A stretch of DNA of 64,000 bases from NCBI GenBank assembly GCA_018398575.1, contig JAGTXZ010000011.1, forward strand, positions 2,480,001 to 2,544,000, in the 5' to 3' direction. Below the pieces are notes generated by a model. That model saw nothing but the letters and a program-made list of their open reading frames with translations, was not told the origin of the DNA and did no database searches. Origin of the DNA: Ampelomyces quisqualis (Eukaryota; Ascomycota; Dothideomycetes; Pleosporales; Phaeosphaeriaceae). A program made the translations under genes and the position numbers. This document shows, in pieces, positions 1 to 10,860 of this stretch (positions within the stretch are counted from its first letter, which is position 1; each line of letters begins with the position of its first letter).

Positions 1-974
1 GCACTTCAGCACTGGCACCGAAACATCAAGAAAAGCAGAAGATCGACTGGTCCAGCACGGATTTCCGCTGCGCAAAGCCCATGCTCGCATGGCGCGCGGT
101 CGAGAAGACTCCGGGCTTGCCGGCGTACAAAGAGATGGGCGATTATTGGGGTAGGCGGAATGTGTATGCGCAGACGTGGGCGTATATGAAGGCCGGGTCT
201 GGTAGGGATTGTAGGGTGCCGGTGCAATTTCGGTTGTCCGGGCTGAGGGTGCTTGAGGTTATTGTTGAGGAAGATGAGATTGCGATCATGGGGCAGGAAG
301 ATGCTGAGGTGGTTCATCAAGATGTTGGAGTTGAGGCGAAGCAAGAGTTTGAGATTCCGTCGGTTGATCTCGCTCTGGAAGACAAGGTGGAGTTTGAGAT
401 TCTCCCGGGTGATCTCGCTCCTAATGGTCTGTCTCAAGAGTTGGAGATTTCGTCTGCTGAGGCGATTGATCTCGCTCCGTCCTCGACTATTCTTCCGCCA
501 TCTCTATCAGACTTGGAAAACATCGCGCTTATCCACCTGGGTCCTCTCAAGCTTGCCCAAGGCGAAGGCTACTACACCAACCGGTCTGCTTACCCACCAG
601 TCTCCCCTCCCCTATCATCACTCGGCTTCTCGCCCGCTGCCGCATTCGCCAACCTGGGCCGGAAGCATAAGCGTCGAGACTCCCAGCAGGCGTTGAAAGA
701 TGACGGAAAGACTTATGGAGTCTCAGACGGCGTCAATGCAGACATTCAAGACACCCAGCAAGACCATTGCGGTACCATTGTGCCTCTGAACGATATCGAG
801 GGCATCCAGGACGCTGCATCGTCAGACGTCAAGGACGCGTATCCTGCGGCTCCAATCTGCGACCCTGCGACAATGGGATGGTGCCGTGTCTTGAACATAT
901 CTTGGACTACTGCAGCACTCGTCACGGCTGGTGTACTAGCTAGTGGTGCGATATGCTTTGCGCGGCGCCGTTGA
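1..974 (+). CDS. 3' part of a gene for a C-terminally membrane-anchored protein of unknown function (partial)
   Basis: The frame is open from base 3 through the first ATG at 81 to the TGA at 972-974, so the gene almost certainly starts upstream of the window. I do not recognise the family. The visible protein starts with a compact segment containing W, C and aromatic residues (WGRRNVYAQTWAYMKAG near residues 24-40 after M81). An acidic Glu/Asp/Val-rich linker follows, then a Pro/Ser-rich part. The end is a single hydrophobic helix, TTAALVTAGVLASGAICFA, followed by basic RRR. That is the layout of a tail-anchored or single-pass membrane protein with its bulk in the cytosol. No intron is obvious in the visible part. 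The reading frame is seen directly; the anchor is inference from hydrophobicity. Confidence 0.6.
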   Translation, partial: TSALAPKHQEKQKIDWSSTDFRCAKPMLAWRAVEKTPGLPAYKEMGDYWGRRNVYAQTWAYMKAGSGRDCRVPVQFRLSGLRVLEVIVEEDEIAIMGQEDAEVVHQDVGVEAKQEFEIPSVDLALEDKVEFEILPGDLAPNGLSQELEISSAEAIDLAPSSTILPPSLSDLENIALIHLGPLKLAQGEGYYTNRSAYPPVSPPLSSLGFSPAAAFANLGRKHKRRDSQQALKDDGKTYGVSDGVNADIQDTQQDHCGTIVPLNDIEGIQDAASSDVKDAYPAAPICDPATMGWCRVLNISWTTAALVTAGVLASGAICFARRR

Positions 975-1289
975 GAAACCAATTGCCGTCTTTCCTTTGT
1001 TACCACACATGACGATACCCTCATAGCATAGCCGAGGAGTTTTGATTTTGATTTGAGCGGGAGAAGCATTGCTCCTATTTGATTAGCAAGCTATATACCG
1101 CATGGTTTTTTCTCCACGGACGAAAACACTCAGATACGCGAATGGGCAAACGAAAGAATGACCACCTTATACATTCAGCCCAATAATGTGATGTCAGTCA
1201 GCCAGATTTTCCCAACCACCCTTGAGCTCATAGGTGAACTTCTTCTTGACCCAAATAACTCCATTCCTGGTCCTCATCTACGATAGTTC

Positions 1290-2450
1290 CAAATGCCCCA
1301 AAAACGACCTGTCTACCCAGTTGATTCCGTTCACAATTTTGCGCCAGTACACAAAGCCAGGATCAGGCAGACTATTCCAAAGATAGCGAAGAAGACTCCG
1401 AAATCGCGCGCAACGGAAGCACGCAGTGCGATTTCAGCCATCTGCTGGAGCCGAGCTTTACTCTCAGTTTTTTACCCTGGAAATTCCACAAAAGGTCCGT
1501 TGGCGACAATGAACTGGATGTATGCGTCAGTGAAACAAACCGAGAATATGAGATATCTCGAGGTTACTAAAGACCATGGGTGGAAGTAGAGCCGCTGCAT
1601 CGTTGCTTCGGAGTATGTTTCTTCTTGAAGTGCTTCGTGATGGTGATTGTGCTTGCGGTTGTGAAACCCGATTCGGGTGAGATGAGGTTTCCGCGAAGCT
1701 TTCGGATGCGGGATCTATAGCGACGATGTGCGCGAGAACGCTTATGAGGCGAAGCACGATAGTGTCACGAGCTCGGAAGGGTGTGATGGTAGTGCCGTAG
1801 TTTATGTTAACAATAGTAATGATCGCGAGGATAGCTGTGTTTGCTATGAAAGTGGTGCAGAAGAGTGATGCTTGGTGTAAGTTGGAACTACGCAGAGCAT
1901 CAAATTTTCCATGCTCGTTGACGCCGTGAGTAATCTTGCCTTTTTATGAGTCATCTCTGCGACTTTATCAATGTCGTCTCCAGGCTCAACTGCCCAGCGC
2001 GAAAGCGTGTTTTGCAAGAATCGCTGGAAGAGGCTTCTGTAACTATGGCCGCTGTGCGACTGTATGATACCGTACAGGATCCAACAGAAGAAAACTCTGC
2101 CAGCGAGGGTGCTTGCCGCTAGTCCACTGCGTATTGTTATAGTGGGCATTTCTTTGGAATCTTGGTGTGGACAGTAATTGTCGGTTAGTGATGTCAGGTG
2201 TGATCCCGCGCAAGTGTTGTATGATAAATTATGCGCCGCGAAGATGCTAATGAATTGGATTCTACACGTAGAATGCAGCAAATCCTTAAACCTTTTGTGC
2301 TCAATCTCGTCGGCGTAGCCACTTAGCATGAGTTCTTTTTTCTCAGATAGCTTGAAGATTTGTTCCTCCAATGCATTAGCTGTCAAGTAATCATTGACAC
2401 TGAGCGTTTGAAACTCCTTATAATGGGGTATGCTTCCAGTGTTTGCGAAT
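1290..2450 (-). other. Possible multi-exon membrane-protein gene or relic, gene model unresolved
   Basis: Between the first gene and the HNH gene there is no long ATG-initiated ORF. The minus strand carries several open segments with hydrophobic stretches. One, at 2386-1844, includes STLAGRVFFCWILYGII. Another, near 1830-1527, includes TAILAIITIVNI and later VLRLISVLAHIVAI. A third, near 1430-1330, has FFAIFGIVCLILALC. Such a series could be exons of a polytopic membrane protein separated by short introns, but I could not find a set of splice sites that joins them without stops. It may equally be a decayed gene. No family is assigned. Bases 975-1290 hold nothing else I can support. Confidence 0.25.
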
Positions 2451-2642
2451 CACTTGACCAAAACCGCACACATGTTCAGGGAGATTGAGAAAAATGCAGG
2501 CGAATTTTGAGTCACCGATATCTTCAGATTACGAGGTTCGAGTAAAGGAACTTTACTGACATTATAGACGTTTCTTAAGTCTATACGGGCTGGGCCGGTA
2601 TCAACATTGCAAAAGCTTGAGTCTCATGGGGACGCCAGCCCA

Positions 2643-3057
2643 TCAGCGCAGCTGAAATTTGAGCGCGTTTCCCACGCGGACCAAGTACGCCTGTCCATTT
2701 CCTCGCGTCAAGAGCGCATGAATGAGTGCATACACAATCCAAAGCTCGAATAGTCCTCCAAGCACTAATATTATGATCGTTGATGGCGTCGCCTTGCCTG
2801 TTTCTGGTGTTGACGTAGAGCGGTTGTAGATTTGTGACGCCGTTGATCCGTACGATTTTAGCAATTCGTTAGACGAGATCTCAATTTCTGGAAGTGCAGA
2901 TGCTATGGGGACAAGAAAGGCAGATATGGCCTCCTGCGTCTGTCAGTCGTTGCATATCTAAGAGAAGCAAAGGGTACGACCATACGAGGAATAACCACAT
3001 TTTCAGATTTGGCATTAGCACGGTATCGAGACCCGTTGCAATATCTGTATTTTTCAT
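2643..3057 (-). CDS. Small membrane protein of unknown function, one intron
   Basis: Reading on the minus strand from the first in-frame ATG at 3057, the frame runs to 2986. It continues across a 46-bp GT-AG intron (2985-2940) into an exon at 2939-2643 ending in TGA, giving about 122 residues. The second exon contains one clear hydrophobic helix (STIIILVLGGLFELWIVYAL) near the C-terminus, and the first ends in the hydrophobic MWLFL. The frame is also open for 14 codons upstream of the ATG, so an upstream exon is possible. This could instead be the N-terminal part of the unresolved membrane gene just downstream. No family is recognised. Confidence 0.35.
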
Positions 3058-3099
3058 ATAACAAGCTTGAAGTGGTGGTAGAAATGCGCTTTGTAGCAC

Positions 3100-3604
3100 A
3101 GTCGCGGCTTTGTCAATAGATCATGAAGAGACTAATATCACGTGAGTCTTGGTGAATACTCAGCAGCGTGAAGTTGCGTCATTGATATTCCTATCACCTT
3201 CAAGCTCTTGAAAGTTTAGTCACGGCCCAAGTGATCGGATTGAGGGTGAAATTGCGAACATGCCATGAACGCTACTGAGCGCAAAAGGCTTGCAGGTACG
3301 ATGGGTCTCGGTGCTCTTGTGTAGCAGAAACGTGCCTACCTACGCTGCAGAACTGAATGTGCTCTTGCGACTTTGATGAGCGCCGCAACTGCGTCTCTCC
3401 GTTCGCCTTTGACAAAAAATCCCTCGAGATGCCCCCGCTGCGTGTCAATTCCACGCACATTCTGACATTCGCGCAACCGTCATCGCTAAGCAGCTACATT
3501 CTTATTTCCATCACTTCACTGGTTATTTTCATTACGGCTCTTTCGCCAATTCATCTCTATAACTCACTCACCATAAGTGTGTTTCTCCCCTTCCGACCGC
3601 GCTT
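3100..3604. other. Intergenic, upstream of the HNH gene
   Basis: About 500 bp with no convincing coding frame. The short ORFs here overlap in several frames and start with non-ATG codons. This stretch probably carries the promoter and 5' leader of the gene at 3605. I see no clear TATA box or repeat. Confidence 0.4.
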
Positions 3605-4639
3605 ATGGACCTGTCGTTATTGGGTGAACAGGGCTACGTTGCGCCCTCGTCCAAGAAAAGATGGCACAAGTTTAAATCAATATTTCGCAAGTGGCCTAAA
3701 AGATTGAGGGAGCCCGAGATCAAAACTTTCTGCAAGACAATCGCTTTCCACCATGCCGGTTACGATCCAGAGTATCACGATACTGTCATATTTCGCCTAA
3801 GAGGATGCGAGCAGTACAGTGGCGGCGTACGCGCAAGTACACCTTGGCTATTGATGGCTATGCTCGTGGAAACCTACACACTGCAACGATTGCACTTCTC
3901 GATTGAGCGTGGAGGGTGCGCGTTGCGCTTTGACGAGGCTGCCCACTTGACTAGGTCACACTACTTCATTCACTGTAGGGACCCTGACGACCCGGGCAAC
4001 ATCCTCTACCCGTTCTCGCTCATACCTTCGTTCTCACTCTGGAGCGTACCGACTGAAAAGCCTACAATCTGGAGTCGTCGTGGGCAAGGGGGAACAGAGA
4101 ACACGCGCAGTATAATCAGCGAAGTTAACAACCGCGAGGGACTCGACTTGCAAACACGTTGCAATAAAGCGATAGTCCATCGCGACAGAAGATGTATATT
4201 ATCTGAGGCTTTCTCCCCTTACTGCAATCGCGCATTCCTTATCCCGAATGAGGAACGAATTTTCTGGAGAAGAGAGCGGATGACTGAGTATCTGGGCTTT
4301 CGCACTGCGCAGAACGTGCCATCGCACCCACTAAACGGCATCCTCCTACGCGCCGATCTATGCAGAGCCTACGAGAACGGTGAATTCGTGTTTCTTCCTG
4401 TGGATGATCATTGGGTGGGACACTTTTTCGACCCTACATCCGACCTGGCAAGACAGCGCGGTACACAGGACGTCAGGTTCGACCAAAAGCGGATCAGACT
4501 GAGTCAAGAGATCCCAAGGGACTTTCTCTTGGTGAGAGTTGCTATCGCGGCATTTGCACTGGCGAGAGACTTCTTGGAACAACAGGAGTACACAGCCCCA
4601 AGCACACAACAGCGTACATCGGCCGGGCCGAGTGATTAG
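3605..4639 (+). CDS. HNH-nuclease-domain-like fungal protein with altered motif residues
   Basis: Single-exon ORF of 344 residues with a normal ATG. The C-terminal half has the layout of the fungal HNH endonuclease-like family (HNH_2 type): a conserved cysteine segment (RCILSEAF, about residue 200), then AFLIPNEERIFW, then a spacer, then NGILLRADLCRAYENGEFVF (about residues 242-261), and a downstream D/H segment. From memory of the family, the second block usually reads A-H-L/I-x-P and the third L-R-x-D-L-H-x-x-F-D. Here the first histidine is F and the second is C, so the metal-binding residues appear lost. The N-terminal region has a phenylalanine- and basic-rich start. These genes are common in Dothideomycetes and of unknown role. 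The family is inference from motif order, with no search run. Confidence 0.6.
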   Translation: MDLSLLGEQGYVAPSSKKRWHKFKSIFRKWPKRLREPEIKTFCKTIAFHHAGYDPEYHDTVIFRLRGCEQYSGGVRASTPWLLMAMLVETYTLQRLHFSIERGGCALRFDEAAHLTRSHYFIHCRDPDDPGNILYPFSLIPSFSLWSVPTEKPTIWSRRGQGGTENTRSIISEVNNREGLDLQTRCNKAIVHRDRRCILSEAFSPYCNRAFLIPNEERIFWRRERMTEYLGFRTAQNVPSHPLNGILLRADLCRAYENGEFVFLPVDDHWVGHFFDPTSDLARQRGTQDVRFDQKRIRLSQEIPRDFLLVRVAIAAFALARDFLEQQEYTAPSTQQRTSAGPSD

Positions 4640-4784
4640 GTGTCAGAAACCCTGCCGCGAGACTTCTTGTAGTCTATAGATAGACTACCAGTGCAATTAA
4701 CCCCGCAAATCATATTTCATCCTGCGTACACTGTGATCCGTGAATGCGACCTGCCAACACTATAGCTAAAAGAGTTTGAAGCCA

Positions 4785-5172
4785 TCAGGAAAACATCATA
4801 CTTGCTAACCAGTTCCTGGAGCTCCATACTAGGCCGTCCGGTTTCAAATCGAGTTTGGTGTGCCACATGATAGTCGCGGGGCTACAGAGTGCCACAAAGT
4901 GATTATACATGATCTTTACCCAGCCTGCTACATGTGGATAATACGAACAGACCGGGTCGTGAAGTTGCGTTTGTTCTGAGGATTTCTCCATTGGCGAGTA
5001 CGACTTCCAAATTCACCACTGCGTCGCAAGCCCAGCGTGAGTGATACTGGAGTATGTTGTCACGCGACGGAGTGAACCTCGGAAAGTCCCGTCCCGAAGC
5101 AACGAATCTATGGAGTTTCCGGCAAGCCTCATGTATTAAGAGCAAAAGACAGCGAAAACTTCGAAGATGCAT
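4785..5172 (-). pseudogene. Relic of an FAD-linked (PCMH-type) oxidoreductase
   Basis: Two overlapping minus-strand frames carry neighbouring parts of the FAD-binding domain of berberine-bridge/6-hydroxynicotine-oxidase-like enzymes. The first (5172-4903) reads ACDAVVNLEVVLANGEILR followed by TNATSRPGLF, which matches the usual C-D-N-V-V-N-x-E-V-V-L-A-x-G segment. The second (4990-4785) reads TKLDLKPDGLVWSS, matching the family's segment just after the G-G-N-N-F-G-I-V-T motif, which is missing. The pieces are in different frames with about 60 bp of disrupted sequence between them, and neither the His/Cys flavin-attachment segment nor the C-terminal domain is present. It is a truncated, frameshifted relic that cannot make a working enzyme. 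Flanking bases 4640-4784 and 5173-5870 show no other gene. Confidence 0.6.
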
Positions 5173-5870
5173 ACCAGACCATATCGCAGCGGTGCGTAGT
5201 CACGACTTGTTGCAGCGCTCTTGCAGAGTTCACTTCGTCTCACAATACGGATTTCTCCAACGACCTCATGGAATGATCATGTAGACGGAGCTTTGGGAGA
5301 TCATAGATTCTCGTGATGTAGGTGTGTTGTCGAAGATGGGGGCCTTGCCATCGAGAGACTATCTAGCTACAGTCGGCCAAGCGCCTCTTAGTTGTCATGT
5401 CGGACCGACATAGCAAAAACGGCGACGCACGTGTCTAAAGCGAATTGGTAGTTCCAGTCATGGTAGGGAAAGGTAGAGCAAAGTTGAATTATCTTGTAAC
5501 GTGTCAGACTAGTCGTGATATGGATCCAAATATCTTTGGGACGGGTTGGACAAGGTTTTGGTGATGACATCATGGACCACTAGTCAGTACCGAGCATGAA
5601 AAGTTGAACCACAAAACAAGCAATTGAGGCATAAAACGAAATGGGGTTGAAGTACAGACGCATTGTCTGGATGGAGTTGTGAAGAGTCCCCAAAGTTAGT
5701 CAATCTCAGTTGGTAATCGGGAAGCGTGTATCGCGCACCACGTTTTGGTGGAGCAACTGGGGAAGCCCAAGACCGGCAATGACGTGCAGCATATAAGAAT
5801 CAGACACCCTCGGGTCATGAGCATCGCGCACGACACACAATTTGCGTCGAAACTCCATTCCAACCCAATT

Positions 5871-7807
5871 ATGGCTGCACAAAAGAAAGATCTCTATGTC
5901 GGCACAGACAAACATGCGTGGTGGAAAGAAGCTGTCGTATATCAAGTGAGCTTTCATAGCCACACTCTGTCTCATTTTAACTCCAAAGACTAATCAGCAA
6001 AGGTTTACCCAGCCTCCTTCCTTGACACAAATGGCGATGGCTGGGGCGATGTTCCAGGCATTACACAGAAGCTCGACTACCTCAAAGACCTGGGCGTAGA
6101 TGTAGTTTGGAGCAGCCCAATCTATCGCAGTCCTCAGGCAGACATGGGCTACGATATCGCAGATTATGAAGATATTGATCCGTCTTATGGCACCCTTGCG
6201 GATGTCGACAACCTCATTGCTGAGCTCAAGAAACGCGACATGAAGCTGGTCATGGACCTTGTCGTAAACCATACGTCCGAGGAACATGCTTGGTTTCTGG
6301 ACTCTCGCTCATCCAAAACTTCATCGAAGCGCGACTGGTACATCTGGAAGCCTGCAAAGTACGATTCAGAGGGCAACCGCCAACCACCAAACAACTGGGC
6401 GCAGATTCTCGGCGAGGCAAACTCTGCTTGGACATGGGACGAGAAGACACAAGAATACTATCTTTCGCTCTTCACGCCCGAACAGCCCGATCTGAACTGG
6501 GAGAAATCTGCCGTACGAAAAGCAGTCCACGATGTCCTCCGCTTTTGGCTTGACCGTGGCTGCTCTGGCTTCCGCATGGACGTCATCAACCTCATATCCA
6601 AAGTACAAGACTTCCCCGATGCCGAAGTCGTCGTCAGGAACAACGCGTATCAACCCGGCGACAAATTCTACGCAAACGGACCCCGTCTACACGAATATCT
6701 GAAAGAAATCAACCGCAAAGTTCTCTCAAAATACGACACCCTCACCGTCGGCGAAATGCCATTCGTCCGCGACGAAGACGAAATCATACGCGTCGTGGGT
6801 GCCCAGAGCGAAGAACTAAACATGATCTTCTCCTTCGACCTCGTCGACATCGACAACGTACCCGGCGACTTCAAATTCACGCTGCACCCCTGGGACGCGT
6901 CAGACCTCAAGCGCATCGTGAACAGGCTGCAGCGCCTCATGCTCGAGCGCGACGGCTGGAACTCCTTATTCGTCGAGAACCACGACCAGCCAAGGAGCGT
7001 CAGTCGATACACAGACGACAGCGACGAATTCCGCGAACGCGGCGCAAAGCTGCTCGCCCTCATGCAATCCACCCTCGCAGGCACATTGTACATATACCAA
7101 GGCGAAGAACTCGGCATGCGCAACGTCCCCGCAACCTGGGACGACAAAGAATACAAAGACATTGAGAGTATAAATTTCTTGAAAAAGTACCTACCACATT
7201 CCCCACACTCGATTCCAACCCCAGAGTTATAGATCCCCCCAAGCCCTGACGACAAAGTAGATACGCACACTTGTACCCCAACAACCAACCCCAACACCTC
7301 CTGGCCCGCGACATCCTGCACAGAAAAGCCCGCGACAACGCGCGCACACCCGTGCAATGGAGCGCCGCGCCGCACGCGGGCTTCACGGCACCGCGGGCTA
7401 CGCCGTGGATGCGCGTCAACGACGACTTTGAGCGTGTGAATGCGGAGGCGCAAATTGCTGGTCCGCGGCCTGCGCCGGGGCTGTTGTCTGTGCATGCGTT
7501 TTGGAAGCGCGCGCTGGCTAGTCGCAGGGAACATGCTGACGTGTTTGTGTACGGTGACTTTGAGATGCTGGATATGCGCGACAAGAAGGTTGTGGCGTTT
7601 AGGCGGTGGAGCGAGAGGGAGGGGTTTTTGACGGTTTGTAATTTCAGCGGGGATGGGGTTGTTTGGGGAGGGCTGGGCGATGTGGAGGTAAAGAAGTGGG
7701 TTGCTGGGAATTATGATGAGAGGGAGTTGGATGGGAGGGAGGTGGGGAAGGGGGTCAAGGTCGAGTTGAGGCCTTGGGAGGGATTGTTGGGGACCGTCGC
7801 CAAGTAG
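5871..7807 (+). CDS. GH13 alpha-glucosidase (maltase), cytosolic type
   Basis: Three exons, 5871-5945, 6003-7186 and 7261-7807, give 601 residues, the normal length for fungal maltases. The introns (5946-6002 and 7187-7260) are GT-AG, and splicing restores the family sequence on both sides (WWKEAVVYQ/VYPASFLD and INFLKKYAHLYPNN). All four GH13 conserved regions are present: DLVVNHTS; GFRMDVIN with the nucleophile Asp; TVGEMPF with the acid/base Glu; and FVENHDQPRS with the transition-state Asp. The later KARDNARTPVQWS block is also typical of this subfamily. There is no signal peptide, so it is probably intracellular, hydrolysing imported maltose or related alpha-1,4-glucosides to glucose. 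The last 60 residues use more G/T-rich codons than the rest. It converges with the SANT gene, with only 109 bp between the stops. No maltose transporter or regulator is adjacent. Confidence 0.93.
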
Positions 7808-7916
7808 CTTTAGATGGTGAAATGTGAGTAGTTGATTCGAATAGGGGTATCATGTTGCTATGGGAGTTCTCGTGCCGATAAAGGCAATGAAAGCTCGTCG
7901 ACTTCGTGTCGCTGGA

Positions 7917-9614
7917 TCACTTCCTCCGCTCACTCCCTTTTCCTTCCACATGACCTGTGATCTTCTTCTCGAACACGTCTGCCGCGACCGTTCTGCCCGT
8001 CTTGTCTCTGAACCTCCAACTCACCCTGTTCCACACCATCTGGCAATCCTGCTGGAGAATCCTTGCCACAAGCCTGAGATCATCTGCAGAGAAATTCTCA
8101 TCAGGCCTAACTTCCAGTTCCAGAGGTACAGCGTTGCGATGCTTGGTGGAAGACTTGTGCGAGTGGTGTGATGTGTGGCGATGGGAATTGGCTTTCGAGG
8201 CAGATTTGGCAGCGGGTGCTGGAGCGCCCCAGCCGCTGGTGTCGAAGCCACCGCTGTTATCGTTCTTGCTGGTATCGTTCTGGTACGTGTCGATGTTCCA
8301 TGCATCTGCCTTTGTGTCGTTCGCTCCGTCGACAGCACCCCAGCCGTTGTCACCACCGTTGCCGCGCTCGTTGCTGGCAGACTTCTGGTCCGCAGCTCCA
8401 TCGCCCCATCCTGGCCCGGGATGTGTGTCTCCGCCTCCAGCCTGATGCCATGAAGAGTCTCCGGCGCCTTTGTCGTTGCTTCCGCCGCTGTTGGCGTTGT
8501 TGTCATCGCCCCAGTTGTTACCTGCATCCCCCCAAGCGTTCTCATCTTTGTTGCCTCCGTTGTCCTTACTACCATTTTCCTTGTTGTTGTTGCCCCAGGC
8601 CGTGTTGTTGTCCCACGATGAGTTGTTGCCGCCACCGGGACCAGTATCCCAACCGCCACCGCCCCCACTGTTGTTCTTTGTGGTCGTACCCCAGGCGTCA
8701 TTGCCTCCGCTGTCATTTTTGAGTGCTGTACTGTCCCAGGCATTGGTGGTGTCGTTCTTGTTGTCGTTGCCATCTTTGTTTTCTTCTGTGTTTTCCTCAA
8801 ACATGCCGGGCATGCCAGCCCAAGTGTTCTCGCCGCCGCCGCTTTCTTCATTGGCGCCTGGAAGACTTCCCCAGAGATCTGCTATACCGCCAGAAGACTC
8901 CTCTTTTTTGTTCCCTTTCCGGGGCTGATCTCGACTCTTACCCTTTTCTTTGTCTTGTTGCTGTGCTTGTTTCAGGGCCTTCTTTTCTGCCTTGGTCAAC
9001 TTTGCCTGCTGTTGCTGATCGCCGCCACCGCCGCCCTCATTACCACTTTGCTTCTTCTCCTCGTTATTGTCTCCTTCTTTGGCCTTGATGTGCTTGAAAC
9101 GCTCTTTGCACTGCTCGATCGATTTTCCAATGTCACTTGCGATGTTCTTCCACGGCTTGCCATTGTTGGCGGCCTTCCACTCCAAGATCCTCCTGTCCTC
9201 TTCCGGAGTGAAGCCATGGGGATTCTCCTCCTCGGCACCGTCGCCATTAGCGTTGTTCTTGGTATCGCCATTGTCTTTGCTAGCCGTCGCGCCGTTGTTT
9301 CCTTTATCGGAAGATGCCTTTCTGCTCCTGCCATTGTGCAAGCGGCTCTTGCCTGGCCCAGTGAGCTTGCCTTTGCGACCATCACTAGCAGCCCACTCAA
9401 CAAAGCCGCCAGGGGCGTTCAGCTATGTGGAGTTAGTATACAGAATAGGATTGATGATTGGCAGCGCAAGTTCGAAGCTACTAACCAGCTCACAAACGCC
9501 GCTTGGCTGCGGTACGCGTGGCGGAGGTATGTTCGGCTCCTTGAATGGCTTGTTGCTCAAACCGAGAAGGTATGCCATCGAGATCCTGCGCGGAGGGCCA
9601 TACGAAGTAGCCAT
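7917..9614 (-). CDS. SANT/Myb-like protein with GW/WG-rich low-complexity middle
   Basis: Two exons: 9614-9486 (43 codons from ATG) and 9422-7917. The 63-bp intron (9485-9423) has a TACTAAC-like branch point just before CATAG. The product is 544 residues. After an N-terminal lead (VEWAASDGRKGKLTGPGKS) comes a SANT/Myb-like helix bundle (FTPEEDRRILEWKAANNGKP to CKERFKHI, about residues 108-152). A charged Lys/Gln stretch follows, then about 220 residues of Gly/Asn/Asp-rich sequence with at least a dozen isolated tryptophans, many as WG or GW (AWGTTT, AWGNNN, NNWGDD, GWGDG, GWGAV, GWGAP). The C-terminus is conserved-looking (DENFSADDLRLVARILQQDC, VSWRFRDKTGR). The SANT part suggests a chromatin or DNA contact. 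The GW-rich part resembles Argonaute-hook proteins. Both functional readings are inference. Confidence 0.8.
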
Positions 9615-10262
9615 TGCGTGCGCAGTTGTAGGACGGCTCTGAGGTTGAGTTCAAGATGTGGGGTCACTGAAGGTAGGAGCGCAAGAGCCACGCTGACGGT
9701 CCGAGAACAAATAGCGCACAAGAAGGCCAGACTTTGAACAGAGTCATGCGAAAGAGGAAATGATGTCGTGAGAGAGCAGCTGAGTCACTGCGGGGGATAT
9801 CTACGTAGATGCGCAGGGTTGTCTTGGCGACAAGGTGATGGGGTCGCGGCGCTCACTTTCACGCCGACTGACCAATTGATGCGTACAGCTGATACGTCGG
9901 CAACGAGGGGAGATGGAGAAATGATGAGAAAGGAGGGACAGAAGGTGCGGGCCTTGGCTTGGGACGGGCAGGTGAAGCATCATGTTCGGGGGGTTGTATG
10001 CAGCAAATCAGACATGGTATCGTCGAAGATGCTCACCTCCAAGTCCTACACATGGTCTCGACTTGACGCGAGAGCACATGGCATCTATCACCAGAGAATC
10101 CGTCTGGTGACGGAACGGCCAGACTTGTTTACATTCTGCACTCATTGGCTCAGCACGGCATGCACACGCTGCTTGAGCCCTGCCCGGATAGTAGGGTCCC
10201 GAAGTCGGGCAACAGGGAAATATGTGAAGAGTGGATGTGAGTGAAGGTGCAGGCCGACGTGA
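9615..10262. other. Divergent intergenic region, no gene seen
   Basis: This lies upstream of the minus-strand SANT gene and of the plus-strand EMP24 gene. Only short overlapping ORFs without conserved features are visible. It should hold the SANT gene promoter. No TATA box or repeat stands out. Confidence 0.4.
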
Positions 10263-10705
10263 CTTGAGATTGGAGATGGGCTGATACCGTAAGCGAGCCC
10301 AAAATCTTGTATATTCCGTATCCTTCCGCGTTGGTACTGTATACTTTATGAAAGTGATACAATACAATGTATTGTGACGCTAACTATAAACAGATATGCT
10401 TGCCCCCTCTAAATAGGTCAAGGTCACATGCTACCTATGTATCTGCCTGTGCACCCCTTGTTGGATACATTCGCTTGTAACCAAATATCTTGAGGCTGTA
10501 ACCAATTATCTCAAGGCTGTAACCAATTATCTCAAGGCTGTAACCAATTATCTCAAGGCTGTAACCAATTATCTCAAGGCTGTAACCAATTATCTCAAGG
10601 CTGTAACCAATTATCTCAAAGCTGTAACCAATTATCTCAAGGCTGTATATTCTGTATTGTATCGTAACTGTGTCTGATACTGTATCATAAGAGCCAATCT
10701 CAAGT
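10263..10705. mobile_element. Small non-autonomous DNA element (MITE-like), copy 1
   Basis: The ends are inverted: CTTGAGATTGG near 10263-10273 and CCAATCTCAAG near 10694-10704. The segment just inside the left end (GATACCGTAAGCGAGCCCAA, about 10283-10302) and the segment inside the right end (GTATCGTAACTG ... ACTGTATCATAAGAGCC) both match, in reverse complement, the two ends of the element at 16804-17125. An internal landmark (GACGCTAACTA versus AACGCTAACCA) also matches. This copy is longer because it contains a 21-bp minisatellite. It has several C-to-T type differences from the other copy. There is no coding capacity. The homology is seen directly; the class (TA-duplicating, TIR-bearing) is inferred from the better-preserved second copy. 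Confidence 0.7.
10473..10647 (+). repeat. 21-bp minisatellite, seven near-perfect units
   Basis: Unit GGCTGTAACCAATTATCTCAA repeats head to tail seven times from 10494 to 10640. A degenerate unit precedes it (10473-10493) and a truncated unit follows (10641-10647). Only one unit carries a visible change (first base A at 10620). Because the unit is 21 bp, the minus strand reads as a seven-residue repeat (YSLEIIG) in an open frame, but that frame is antisense to the EMP24 5' region and is not believed to be a gene. The array sits inside the small DNA element. Confidence 0.95.
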
Positions 10706-10860
10706 TGAGACCGAGGTCGCGCCGCGCACGGACTATTTCCGAACCCCTGCCTGCACCATGCAACATGCAACCACTGCGGGCAACCTGGCCATTTCCGCGC
10801 CCGATTCGACCAAACCCCAACATTACCATCACACAGCACACGCCCACCGCGAGCTCGGCC

